A stretch of DNA of 64,000 bases, taken from contig OZ023273.1 of the NCBI GenBank assembly GCA_964007475.1, positions 104,220,485 to 104,284,484 on the forward strand. Direction: 5' to 3'. The position numbers and the translations under genes are program-made. The notes beneath the pieces were generated by a model. It saw only the letters and a list, made by a program, of their open reading frames with translations, was not told the DNA's origin and did not search any database. Of the stretch, positions 51,753 through 64,000 are shown in pieces (within the stretch, counting starts at the first letter, position 1; each line of letters starts with the position of its first letter). The stretch comes from Hybos culiciformis (Eukaryota > Arthropoda > Insecta > Diptera > Hybotidae).

Positions 51753-54700
51753 ATGGCGGATGAATTTGATGTCGAGGCCTTACTGGAAGCTCCATACGCA
51801 AAAAAGGTTTGTATAATTAAAAAAAAAAATAATAATAATCAACAATGCAGAAAAAAAAACATAAATTTTATTTATTTTATTATTTATTTATTTATTAATT
51901 TTTTTTTAAACCTTTGGACTCTTCGAATAAATTATTTAAAATTTTGTCCTGGAAAAAAAAAAACTTATGTTTTTTTTTTATGAATTTGCTCAAAATTGAA
52001 ATCTCGTCGTCGTCGTTTTGTAATGTTAAAACAATCTTAAAATACAACCCAGAAAGTAAATTTTTTAAAAATTTACCTGATGAAGATATCTCATTCAAAT
52101 TAGAATTTTTTTTTTTTGATTTAAATGACGTTTAGGCATTCTTTTTTTTTTTGGTTAGGTTTTTTAGGATTCTTTTTTTTTTTTTGTGAAATGAGTTTAA
52201 TATATGACACTTGTGACAGTAGGTATACAATATATAATCTTAAAAAATCCAATATAAAATGTTATTTTCATGAATTTATCAATGCACTGATTAGTGTTCG
52301 AATGAAATTTGTTCAAATCATATTTAGAAATTTACAGAGGATTAGGAAGATATAGATATACCTATACCTACCTAAATTAGTTCCCAAATCATAATAATTT
52401 TGAGCAAAAAAATAAAGGATCTCAAATTTTTGGTCAATGGTGTTAATCGAAACGTTAAACGACTGTAAACATAATGTAAACGTTTATGTCGAAATTGCCC
52501 CCTTTCATATATTTCAATATATTGTAGCGTTGAGTATAATATTTTAGAGGCAATAATTGTTTGACCTCTTTGTAGTATAAAGTAGATCCTAGGTATTTGA
52601 CAACTCAATTTTTTTTTAGTAAAAGGACATTTTATTTTCAATTTCTACATACCTAGTTGCTACCTAAGAATCCGTTCTAAATATGTATCATCTGTAACGC
52701 CTGCATAAATTTTTAGAGATTTTTCGTTTTCTTAAAAGTACACCTATAAACTGAGATTGTTATAGGAAACTTAAAATTTTCCTATGAAGATTTCAAAAAA
52801 AAATAAAATTGCATTTCGGAACGATTTTAACGTCAAAAATAGCAGCTGTGAAATCTTCCAAAACTAGAAATCCTAGAAATTAAAATAATATTTCAGTTTC
52901 TAAAATAGTTGTTAGTTTTGGAACAGGTTCTAAGTAGATATATTTATAATAGGAAACAAAAATTACCACTTTCAGATATTATAAGTAGAAACCTACACTG
53001 AAAGAAGACATTTGCCTTATACCTATTTTTATTTTTGTATTTTTGTTTTTAATTTCATGCAAAAAAAAAAATTTGTATAGGTAGGTACCAATCACCCGGT
53101 ATCACGTTTTTATTTTCAGTTTGAGATTTCGTTATAAAAAAAAAAAGTAAAACATTTTTTTTTTCATTTCTCTTAGGCAACAATGATAACATCAAAAATC
53201 AAAATTTTATAAAATTTTGGTGAATAGAATATTAAATTTATAGTTTTTTTTTTATATATTAAGAAAAAATGATTTTGCTTAAGCTTAAAGTTTTCCACGA
53301 ATCATGTAATGCGGACGTTTTAGTTAGGCCAATCAATAATTGTCACAATTTATATATAATTTTTGATCTTAGATAAATTACAAGAATATTATGTCAAAAA
53401 AAAATGCTTATCATTATCTCTTCATCTTTTAAATCATTTCACAAGCTTTTGATTGCAATCCTGAAAATAAACGTTTGTTGGAAAAAGTCTTTATCAGTAA
53501 TTTATATCTTAAAAAAAATTATTTTATCTGTAATTTTATCTCGGTTTGGTGAATCATGCTTATTATATAAAGTTTTAATGCTTATCTTTTCTTGATATGA
53601 CGCGTCCGATTATTATAATTTTAGATATACGAAGATTTAAAACTAAAATACCTGTAAAATTCTAAAGTAGTGGCTTTGCTCCAACTTGGAAATGTGACAA
53701 TTATTGTCGGATGATTCGTGAATTAAATAAAAGCAGTGGTGGAATTCTTAAAGTGAAGAAAAATAAATAAATTTTTTTTTTTTCATGCTATAAATTAATA
53801 AACATAAAATAGTTTATGTATTACTTACACTACATAATATTAAATGATATGCACGAATAAAAAATCATAACATCTAACTAAAATTTTTCAATAAAACCAA
53901 ACTCTGTCTCTTGGGAATACCGTAGTCTTTAAATGAAAAAAAAATTTAATACAACGGATTTTAATATTCGAACACAAAAAAAAATTGGAAAAATATATTT
54001 ATGTTTTAAGAAAAATGGAACAAATATCAAATGCTTATCAAATAAAAATGCAATGCTAAATAGAAAACCCAAAATCCCAAAGAAATTTGAAGAGAAGTTA
54101 GTTTTTAACAATCTCTATTTTCATTGTAGGCAGTTTTTAACAAATAAGCAGTATGGTTTTATTAAGGGAAAATCAACAGAGCCAAATCTCATTGAATTCA
54201 CCAACTATATTATATTAGAGATTCAGTGGAAAAAATGTTACCAAAATGATGCAGTTTTTTTTTTAAATTAAAAGTCAGGCTTTCTCTTTGTAAATATTGC
54301 ATTGCAAACTTAATTTCTGACTTCTTTTAGAGACCTTAATGTATCATTAATGAACAATTGTTTTCGTTTCTTCTTATTTAAAAAAAAAAAAAGATAAAAA
54401 GCACAAAAACTTAAACAAACTTTTGTATTCTAAATCATTTAATATTGCATGATCAGTATATTTTTGAAAAAAAAGACACATCGGCGTTGTTTCAGAAAAA
54501 AAAACTTATTCTCGTTTGAGATGAACTAGATAATTCGAAAATTTCATAAATTTTCAAGATACGATTATGAAAAGTTTTTAAGACATACCTGTTTGGTCTT
54601 TAATGTTTTTGTGCATAAGCCTTCTTTCTGTATTCTAATCAATTTTTGTAAATTATTTCTATGATTTTTTTGTTCTTATATTAGTTGAAAATTTAATTCT

Positions 54701-57700
54701 AATGTAACATCGACTAGAAATATTAAAATGTATAATATGAAATGAGCAATTTCATTCTTCTTTAAAAAGGGAATGAAATGATTTTAAAATTTTTTGAATA
54801 TTAAATAAAAAATTAATTTTCCGGCTAAAGTTCTTGAATTACTGAAAAATAAGTAGTAGTTTTAAGGTCTTTGATTCTATATCTGTAAATGTATTCCAAT
54901 ATCTCTATTTGAAGTTGACGAAAAAAATTGAAGGAATAGGCACTAACTTTTGAAATCAACTCTTATGTAAATTGCTAAAAAACATAAGGAAAAAATCTTA
55001 TCAATTTTTTTTAACTTGCATTTCAAGTAAAAAATTTATAAATGTTACTTTCAGAATAAAATTAGAATTTCAAATTAGGGCATTTAATTTTTCTACAACG
55101 CAAATTGAAGATGTGATATGAAAATGTGTGATCGATGTGGACTTTTTCCTCACTTACATTTTACTTATCCAATTAAATTGGACTCAATTTTCTTAAGAAA
55201 AATTATTTTACTAATTACTTACTTTCGAACATTATTTTTTCCTTTCTCCACAAGATAATTTTTAAATATTTTATGCCTGTATTGTCGATATGGAATGATT
55301 ATTTTGTCCCTCAAAAGATTTATCTAATATTGTATTGAGAATAAAAAAATCTTTACTTTAATTAGGAATTTGAGCATGAGCAGAGAAAATACTCAACATC
55401 AATTGTTCTAAATAATGACATTGTTTATTCAAAAATAACTTGGGGTAATCTTAAAATTATGGCTCACAGAATATTCTTATCTATTTACAGGGTTCCATTA
55501 TGCAGAAAATGATGAAAATTTAAAATTATTTCAGAAATGGTATTTTCAAAAAGGTTTATTGAAATAATACATTTTTTGTCTTTTTTTTTTTAATTAATCA
55601 GATGAGAGTTTAGAAATGACATTTTTCTTCGGTGTCGTCATATGATTTTATTATTTCAAGAAAATGTAATTCAAACTTTGCTTCTGGAATCAAATTCAAT
55701 AATTTCTCTTATTTATTAATTCAAATGAAAATATCGATAAGCAAAGGAATTATTCCATTCATTGGTTTTTTTTTGCAAGTAATTTATTTCATTAATATTT
55801 GGTCCCATTCTAAGGGTCAATGTCGAAACTTTGTATGAGGTCATTTGACAAAATTATTATTTTTATGAACTTTATAAAATTATGAACTGGAATTAATGTC
55901 ATTTTAAATCAATTATATATAAAGTTAGTTTATACCTTTCCATAGTTTTGTGATTCTTTCTTGATCATCGTTTTTTTTTTTTTTTTTTAAACGTATTGTT
56001 CTCAATTATAGAACTTCAAAATTCGACTAAAGTTCGTGTTAATTTGGTTATGTTATGATTTTACTTCTAATTTCTGAATATAGGTGAAGTATAAACACTA
56101 TTCAGCTTGTGAAGTCCAATTAATATTATCGTCGTCGTCGTATTAATTTGTGTATCTGGGTATTTTATTTTTTCAAAAATATTTTTGGTAAGTAAAGTCC
56201 AAAAACCACAAAGAAAAACTGACTACTTACGGGTAAAAAAAAAAAAAAAAAATTCTTAAAAATAAAAAAAATATATAAAAAAGGAAAATCATTGTTCAGA
56301 CTTTTCTCAAATTGCCCTAAATTTCAGATCAAATATATTGTGCATGTCATCATTACTCGGACAAAACTGTTAATCGAGGAGGTGATACTTCCTCTCAACT
56401 TTTCGCTATGTATAAAATTGAAAAATACATAAGTATTTTATTTTTAAAAATGTAATGAATTATATATATTTATAATTAAAAATAAGAAAATCTATTATAT
56501 ATATTTTAAACTAATTTTTCGGTTTGCTTTCTTCCTGCTTTTGCTGTGTGTGTGAATTGATTATTTTAATTGACATTTTAATTGAAATTGGTATTATAGA
56601 GCGAAGGGAGCAGCAGTAGCGGTGGCGGTGACAAAAAAACAGAAAATGGAAAACGCGATAGGTGAGTAGAATTAATTTAATTTAAGTATCTACCACGGTA
56701 TTTACATATAAATTTAATTCGAATAATATTTACATCTTATATGTTTCTGAGATATATTTTAATTGTTCAATAAAAAGAAATTCTCATTATTCTGTATAGA
56801 TTTTTTTTATAATTTAACAAAATTTATTAGAAACAAAAATAATAATTTTTATTAATGTTTTTTACAATGTTTTTTTTTTTGCTTATTTATATTATAGATC
56901 CAGATCAAGAGACAGGAAAAAGAACAGAGATCATCATAAATCTGTGGAACAATCAACCAAATCACGTCATCGATCTCGGGAAAGATCTAAATCTCGTCAT
57001 AAATCCCGTGAACGATCTAAATCGCCACACAAATCACGTGATAGAAGAAGGAGTAAATCAAGAGATAAGAAAAAATCGGGCTCTCATGAAAGAAAACGTT
57101 CTCGTTCTAAAGACAAAGCGAAGCGAAGCCGCTCCAAGGATAAGCGGCGAAGCAAATCCAGAGATAATAAAAAAAGAAGTCGATCCAAAGACCGAGCTAA
57201 GCGTAGCAAATCAAAGAAACGCTCCAAGTCGCCTCGTGAAAAAAAGTAAGAAATTTAAGTCAAAGAAAAAATTTAGCAAGAACATTTTTTTTTCACTTAT
57301 TTTATTAAATTTATAATTTTATTTTAGAAGAAGAAGTCCATCACCACGACCATTTAGAAGAGGAAGAACTCCGCCCAATGGATTAGGCGACAGATCTCCA
57401 CGAGAAGATTTAAGTCCAGAAGAGCGAGATGCAAGGACAGTTTTTTGCATGCAATTGTCTCAAAGAATACGTGCTAGAGATTTAGAGGAATTTTTTTCAA
57501 GTGTAGGAAAAGTAAGTTTGAATTTGATCTACAAAGTACATTAATTTGTTTTTAGATTTATCGATGTTAAATACACACACCACCCAAATTTATTTTATCT
57601 ATTTTAATTAACGTAAAAGTGTCGATTATCTTTTAAATTTCAAATCCAATTGATTATCTAATGTAAAAATGTTCTTTTTAATTAAATGCAATTTAAATTA

Positions 57701-59095
57701 TTTTACAGGTTCGAGATGTAAGATTAATTACATGCAACAAAACCAAAAGATTTAAGGGAATTGCATACATTGAATTCAAAGATCCAGAGTCCGTAGCTTT
57801 GGTAAGCTTTTCTTCACTTTATTTTTTTCGACAAACTTGTTAAATTATTTCTCTGTAATTTTAGGCACTTGGGCTTTCCGGTCAAAAACTTCTTGGAATA
57901 CCTATTTCAGTTCAACACACACAGGCAGAAAAAAACAGAATTGCTAATTCAATTCCAACCTTTGTTCCAAAAAATCATACTGGACCTATGCGTTTGTATG
58001 TTGGTTCATTACATTTCAATATAACAGAAGATATGCTCCGAGGCATATTTGAACCATTTGGAAAAATTGACAGTATACAATTAATAGTAGATCAAGACGG
58101 AAAAAGTAAAGGATATGGTTTTATAACGGTAAGATTTTTTATTAGATTATTTTTGGTGTCTATTTAAATAAACACATAATTATAAGAAATAATAAAACCT
58201 TGATTTATATTTTTAATTCAGCCATGTAAATAAAATAAATTTCAAAAATTGAGAAAAGAAATTTATAAGCTTACATACCCATAAAAACTTTGATAAATAT
58301 ATCATATTTATTAGCTATAAACTATTTATTTTTTCTAGTATCACAATGCAGACGATGCAAAAAAAGCTCTTGAACAATTAAATGGATTCGAATTGGCTGG
58401 TCGCCCAATGAAAGTTGGTAACGTTACTGAAAGGCTTGACATGAATATCAATACATCACTAGATACAGATGAAATGGACAGAAGCGGGATTGATTTGGGT
58501 GCAACAGGAAGATTACAATTAATGTTTAAGTTGGCTGAAAATGCTGGTCTGGAAGTTCCACAAGGTGAGAATTTTTTTTTAAACTGAATTTAAATTCTAT
58601 GTTAATTTATTTAACTGAAAATATTATTTTTTTTTTATAAATAGTATCTATAATATAATATCTATATTTAAATGATTTTTTGTTTTAGCTGCTGCAAATG
58701 CACTTTTAGCAATGGCTCCACAGCCAAACCCTCCGGTCCCACAACAAGCAACACCAACAATCGCTACACAGTGCTTTATGCTATCGAACATGTTTGATTA
58801 TAAAACTGAAACTATTTCTAATTGGGATGTAGAAATAAAAGACGATGTTATAGATGAATGCTCTAAACATGGCGGTGTATTACACATATACGTAGATAAA
58901 GACTCGCCACAGGGAAATGTTTACGTTAAATGCCCCAGCATAACTACTGCAGTTTTAGCTGTTAATGCATTGCACGGTCGTTGGTTTGCGGGTAGAGTAA
59001 TTACTGCTGCTTATGTTCCACTTATTAATTATCATTCTTTATTCTCTGATGCAATGACTTCAGTAAATTTATTGATTCCATCGAGAAAAACATAA
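51753..59095 (+). CDS. Caper: Splicing factor and coactivator Caper / RBM39
   Basis: Nuclear SR-like RNA-binding protein of the U2AF65-related family, active in pre-mRNA splicing. Exons: 51753-51806, 56600-56661, 56898-57245, 57328-57511, 57709-57801, 57865-58128, 58339-58564, 58689-59095. All GT/AG; 1638 nt, 545 codons plus stop (human about 530). The start matches the family N-terminus: ours is 'MADEFDVEALLEAPY'. Then come an Arg/Ser-rich domain (about 38-165), RRM1 (about 192-266; 'TVFCMQLSQRIRARDLEEFF', 'KGIAYIEFKDPES'), RRM2 (about 289-365; 'RLYVGSLHFNITEDML', 'KGYGFITYHNADDAKKALEQ'), an Ala/Pro/Gln linker, and a C-terminal UHM domain ('VKCPSITTAVLAVNALHGRW', 'FAGRVITAAYVPL'). It ends IPSRKT. 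The RS-domain exon is open in another frame, a common effect of repetitive codons. Intron 1 is 4.8 kb and contains a LINE remnant. Confidence 0.96.
53690..54271 (+). mobile_element. LINE reverse-transcriptase remnant in Caper intron 1
   Basis: The plus strand encodes 'KIPKKFEEKLVFNNLYFHCR' and then 'QFLTNKQYGFIKGKSTEPNL', matching the N-terminal RT motifs of Jockey/CR1-type LINEs (FEK-x-x-x-N-x-L-Y and QYGF-x-KG-x-ST). A possible earlier piece, 'MIRELNKSSGG', lies near 53710. Downstream RT motifs are absent, so the element is a fragment in the same orientation as the gene. Confidence 0.65.
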
Positions 59096-59275
59096 GTTTG
59101 TTAAAAGAATCTATATTACATATAATATTATAAGTTTACAATTTTATTATTATTATTCTTACCACAATATTGGTTTTAATACACAATTGTAAAAAACTAT
59201 AAAAAAAAATGTTTTTCTTATTTTGAATATTGTTTTGCTTTTGAGCTGATCTATTCCTGAGACGTTGATTAGTTT

Positions 59276-59281
59276 AATAAA
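59276..59281 (+). terminator. Poly(A) signal AATAAA of Caper
   Basis: Clear AATAAA about 180 nt after the Caper stop, followed by AT-rich spacer up to the convergent calcium-binding protein gene. Confidence 0.45.
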
Positions 59282-59926
59282 TACATTACGAAAGGGAAAA
59301 ATATTGTGTAACCATTTTCATGTCATTTTAAGTATTTAAATTATTGATAAAAATAATAATGAAGAATAACAAGAAACATTGGGTTTTTTCTTTTTTATTT
59401 GTAAAATATCAACAATTAAACAATGTGAGTAATCCAACTTTATATGTGGGCAAATTACATAACCTACTCGAATTTGCAATCATTTAGAACTTACACCTAG
59501 ACTTTAGTTTAATATTTTGATTCTTATTAGGTCATTAGCAAACTGTTTTGCTTTTTTTACGATATGTTTAAGTATTTATTATCTAAAGAAATTGATAGTG
59601 CAGTGAAAGAACAAAAACAAATATTTTGCTAATTTCTTTGAGTAACAAAGCTCAATTTTTCTTCTTTCGTCACTTACAAAATAATATAAACTCTAATTCT
59701 ATGCTTTGTTTATTCTGAAAAGTATTATGCTATACATATTCAAGATATACGCTTTTATTGTAAAACTAAAAACAGAGAAAAAAAAAAACAAAGTTTTGCT
59801 TTTTGCAGTTATTTATTTTTTTTCATTTAAGTAACTTTTGAGAAATACATAACACATAAAATATAAAACAAAGAAAAGTGCACTTATAGCTATGTATGGT
59901 GTCAATATATAATGCTGTTGGTCACA
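59282..59926. other. AT-rich spacer between convergent genes
   Basis: No ORF of interest. TTTATT at 59812-59817 (AATAAA on the minus strand), about 110 nt beyond the stop of the calcium-binding protein gene, is its likely poly(A) signal. Confidence 0.45.
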
Positions 59927-62633
59927 TTACAGAGGTCCAAATAAGTATACGGCTGAAATTTTTTAAAATTTTAATATTAAAGAAATTTTATAGATCTGTC
60001 AACAAATTTATTGCGAAGTAACTCTTGTTATGGTACATTTTGAGCTGTGAACAAAGTAATTTTTTCTAGTCAGCAAGTTATTACGGTAACAAGAAAATTC
60101 GTGCAACTAATTTTTCACGTTATTACTGTTAGTATCTATTTCTATTCGATTTACACCAACGATACATAAAAGATTTATATCAATTTTAGTGGGAATAGTT
60201 CCTTAAAAATATTTCATAAAAAATAGGCAGTATTAGGTTTAGGTCATTAGAAGAATTTTAGACTTTTGAATGAATAAATTGTTTAAATACATATTTACAA
60301 ATTTAAAATAAATAAATAAGTAAATAAAAAAAATAAATAAGAGGCTGGACGAATTTCATAAATCGCTAAAAATTGTTTAATTGCATAAGTATATCTTCCT
60401 TTTTTGTTTTCATTAAAATTAATGAAGTAATAAGATAGAGGTATTATTCAAAATATATATTTTGGAGTTAGTGTAATTGCTTAGGATTTAAGTAAGATTA
60501 TAATTTCCATAAAACATTCTTTATGAAAGGAAAAATTATAATTATTACCAAATTATTAAATTTTATTGTAAACCAGTTATTCTTACCAGGATGCTTCTCA
60601 TCGGGATTTCCTAAATAATGGCTGTAAAGTTCTTGGTACCTTGAAAGTGTTAATCCGCCTAAAAAATAAAAGTTTCGATTATTGCCATTATCAACATTCC
60701 CTGATAATGTTAATTTTCGAATTGATTTCAATAACCATCAGTATTAAAATTAAAATTATTCCATAATTTTTTAGTGTTTTTAAAAACCAAACGAATTATT
60801 GCTTTCGAGTTTTTGACGATTATAGATTTTCAACAGCTTGTTGACCTTTGATTAGAATTCTATAAAACCGGGTTTTAGCTTCGGTTATCAAATACTTTTT
60901 ATTTCTTAGTTCGTCAACATTATATGATTATGAAAAAACATATAAAAACCTATGAAAAAACTTATCAATAGTAAAAGTCATAATTATATATTCTGCCCGA
61001 AAACTTTTCTATCATTTGATGTTGTAAATTAAGTTTATGTATTACGAGTTCGTTACTTGAAACGAATTTTATAATTAATATATGTAGTTTTGATTAGTGC
61101 TCGTTAATACTAACCTCTTTTTCGATCATCATCCTAAAAAAAAAAATTGTAATTAGTTCTTTTGCTCTTAACGGGGGCTTAACTTATAGGATTGTAATAA
61201 TAATTGCGTTGACCACAGCATACTTCAGCAGTTCACATTTTGAGTGCTCCTATAGGGTTTTAAAATTTTGATAGAACAAGAAAGGTTACTATTTTAAGTT
61301 AATACATATTATATGGAAGTTCTAATTTGGGTGAATTACGACACTAATAATAAATCAAATCTAATAATATTGAGAAAGTTTAAGAAGTCTTATAACAATT
61401 TTATTACTTCGTTAATTCTATAAACTTACACTCAATAAGTTAGAATATGCTTCATCAATCGGTGCAATTTCGTCTAAAGCAATACGATTAATACAATTGT
61501 ATCTAAACTTTTCCAATGTTAGCACTCCGTCTCCATTGAAATCTATCATTTTGAACGTACTTTCAATAAAAGCTTTCATTGCCTACAAATTAAAAAAAAA
61601 CAAACGATTTTTAATTAGAAAAAAGAAATTATAAAGTATTTTTTTGCGTCCCATAATCTAGAAATTTTTATGATTGATATCATGGCTCTATGATAAATAA
61701 CTTTTATTTTTAAGAAATGTTATTTATTTTTTGTTTCCAAAGTTTCAAATAAAGATTATCAACTAGGATTTTAATTAAAGTTCAAACTTGACCAAAATTT
61801 CACGAACTGAAAAGAAATTAATTTAAAATACTTACTTGTGGAAATTCATCATAAGTTTTTCCCACACATGTTTTCTTAACAGCTTCTTTAAATTCATCTG
61901 TAGTAATTCTACCATCCTGAAAATAAATCTTTAGTTCAAGAAATTTAAAGTTAAAAGAATGCCGAAACTGACTTTGTCAAAATCGGCTAAATCACTTATT
62001 TCCTCCCATAAACTTTTCATTATATGATTAATTTCGGCTAGTCTCGATGAATTGCAAGTACCTTTACCTTCAACAATGCATGCTCTAAGGGCCATACATT
62101 CGAAATCTTTTTGATCTAAGAATCCATTGTTATCAATATCTAGAAATAAAATCGAAGATAAGAACTAAGGCACATCGGATGATATAACCACTCAGCTCTT
62201 ATCTCTGTTACAGAAATAATGCAATGTATTAAAAGATGAAGAATCGACATAAAGATAGATAGATAGATAGAAATAGAATTTTGAAATAACAAATAGAGAA
62301 AAAAATAAAAGCTTCTTAGAAAGCATTATTAAATTATCCTTTTTACAGCATAGCTTGGTAATTTGTGCAGTAGAGAAGAACCAGTAGTGCAGAAAATAAA
62401 TAAAAATTAATTAAAACTACTTGTAAAAGCATTAAATTTAAGGACAAGCTGATCGAATAAAATGATTATGATGAATTTTTTGCAGAAACAAAATTCTTAC
62501 ACAATTTTAAATGGCTCCGAAGATACCGTGGATTATATTTTTCATATGAAGAAGCATTACGCATTTTAAAATGGGCTAATTTTAAAACTTTGAAATAAGG
62601 CGTTGAATAGAAAAGTGTTTCAATTGCAAACAT
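59927..62633 (-). CDS. Sarcoplasmic calcium-binding protein (EF-hand)
   Basis: Invertebrate muscle and neuronal Ca2+ buffer of the SCP family. Exons (5' to 3'): 62501-62633, 61973-62139, 61836-61916, 61430-61582, 61115-61133, 60587-60658, 59927-59952. Sum 651 nt, 216 codons plus stop; all GT/AG. EF-hand loop 1 'DIDNNGFLDQKD' (about 46-57), loop 2 'DFDKDGRITTDE' (97-108), loop 3 'DFNGDGVLTLEK' (from 141). The fourth is degenerate, as usual in the family: 'DDDRKRGGLTLSRYQELY', encoded partly by a 19-nt microexon. The C-terminus VYLFGPL is the family signature. The first ATG (62631-62633) directly follows an in-frame stop; a second Met at codon 24 lies closer to the usual SCP start, so the true start is uncertain. 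Which SCP paralogue it is cannot be said. Confidence 0.92.
62254..62270. repeat. (GATA)n microsatellite
   Basis: Four GATA units within the first intron of the calcium-binding protein gene. Confidence 0.8.
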
Positions 62634-64000
62634 TTAAATAATGAGTAAATTGGATAAATTTATTTAAAAATGTGTATTAACTAAGAATAAACTAATATTC
62701 ATATAAGTAGTATCGTAAGAGTTTGTAATTTCTTTGGACAACTTTTCCATTAAAATATTTTGCCTCAATTCTTAATGAAAAAATTGAAACATTTTTGTTG
62801 ATAGTTGATAGTAATTTCTAATTTGAAATGTACTCAATTGGATTAATTTACCCTTAACTAAATATTCTCTAATATACAAAAATTAAAAAATTGTTTCCTA
62901 TTTCGAAAAAATTTGTTGAACATTTTACGTGCATAAATTCGTTTCTTAAATCTGAAAAAACTGAATAGATGAATCTATTTATCTCAAAATTTATAATTTC
63001 TAGACAGCGATAAATATTTCATGTATTTAGCCTTTTAGGATTTGAGAAACAACTTTTATAAATTATATGATTTTATCATAAACGCAAGTTTATGGAAGCA
63101 AGAAGACGATGGATGGCCTTTTGGCAACCTAAATTATGTGGAAATTAAAAATATAAGTATAATAATTTCATGAAATTTAAAATTTTTTTTATAACTTTTA
63201 AAAAAATTATTTAGTAAATTGTAAAGTTAATTATTATACATTAACATAAAATGTAAGTTACATAATATATCATTTTATTTATAATTTTATTATTTGAAAT
63301 AATTTTTCTGGTTAGGTTTAAGTTCATATAGAACGAATGTAGTAAATGATGAATTACAAGAATAGTTATATACAATTATGCAACATTATTTTATATATAT
63401 ACGAAAATTTAAAGTTAGTTAGTTATCAATACAATTTTTATTTACACAGAAACATGTTAACTATAAATTAGGTAAATTAGTTACAACAAAAACTCGATCC
63501 TCATAAAATAGTCTATACTCATTTTTCTCAAACAATTTATTTACATTAGAATTATCAATTACAACAACATTGTTTATTCCAGTTCCCGAGATCCAAAAAT
63601 CTTCGTCAATCTTCGAACATAAACTAAAGTAAGTAGCACGAAAATTAAATAATTTTAAATTTCGAACAAGATATGTTCACTGATTAAAGGCCTGCAAATA
63701 ATTTTCTCATTTGAGATTAAAATGGAAAATTGCCAAATTAAATAATATTATATACCTAGTGATTTTATGTTCCTAAATATTATAGTAATTTTTATATGTA
63801 CACATAGATACATTTGTCTTTTACTAAATAAATTAAAAACAAAACCATGTGTGCATCATTTCCCAGCTGAACTGACTATATTCCCACTAAGTTTATAATT
63901 ACATACTTAATTTGAAAAGCTATTCTAATGACAATTTTTTTAATCATGTATTTCCCAAAATGTTTAGAAGTCTCAAATACTTTATTCCGTGAAAAAAAAA
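62634..64000. other. Upstream flank of the calcium-binding protein gene
   Basis: AT-rich, no recognisable ORF or repeat. Probably contains the promoter of the minus-strand gene; no element could be fixed. Confidence 0.4.

Noticed and set aside
56855..57316. 153-codon ORF overlapping the Caper RS exon
   Set aside because: Alternative frame of an Arg/Ser repeat exon; the RS frame joins correctly to both RRM exons.

Overview
The window is nuclear DNA from an arthropod, most likely an insect. It is very A+T-rich (well over 70% by eye, with many homopolymer runs). Its genes are split by short AT-rich introns with canonical GT/AG borders, and it carries decayed LINEs and many short inverted-repeat transposons. 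The conserved proteins resemble their Drosophila counterparts, but I cannot place the order with confidence. Nothing bacterial, viral or CRISPR-like was seen.

Six multi-exon genes could be rebuilt by hand; in every case the reading frame closes exactly across all junctions. (1) Minus strand, 948-7674: a discoidin-domain receptor (Ddr), 16 exons, 996 codons. Its kinase domain has lost the beta3 Lys, the alpha-C Glu, the catalytic-loop Asn and the DFG Asp, so it looks like a pseudokinase. (2) Plus strand, 26579-32561: a 7-exon, 604-codon protein I do not recognise. (3) Minus strand, 32956-34328: cyclin K, tail-to-tail with (2). (4) Plus strand, 41028-47298: nucleoporin Nup154/Nup155, 10 exons, 1348 codons. 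(5) Plus strand, 51753-59095: the splicing factor Caper/RBM39, 545 codons. (6) Minus strand, 59927-62633: a sarcoplasmic calcium-binding protein, 7 exons including a 19-nt microexon, 216 codons. The genes do not form a pathway; they are an ordinary mix of signalling, transcription (cyclin K), nuclear pore, splicing and calcium-buffer genes.

Between the genes: 7.7-26.6 kb is a gene-poor, AT-rich desert with one LINE 3' tail and a few repeats. From 35.0 to 40.7 kb, between cyclin K and Nup154, lies a nest of transposons: a MITE; a hAT-like element with an 8-bp target duplication, itself interrupted by a PIF/Harbinger-like MITE; an array of palindromic 'CGCGGACAAATG' monomers, itself interrupted by another inverted-repeat element; and a decayed LINE. 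From 47.9 to 50.6 kb, between Nup154 and Caper, lie three more elements: a 549-bp MITE, a 1.2-kb foldback element with a 9-bp duplication (Mutator-like), and a second palindrome array.

The observations that most deserve follow-up are the degenerate Ddr kinase, the palindrome-monomer family (three copies), the foldback element with hairpin tandem repeats and a tRNA-like internal promoter, the long imperfect hairpin at 28.3-28.5 kb, and the unrecognised gene.
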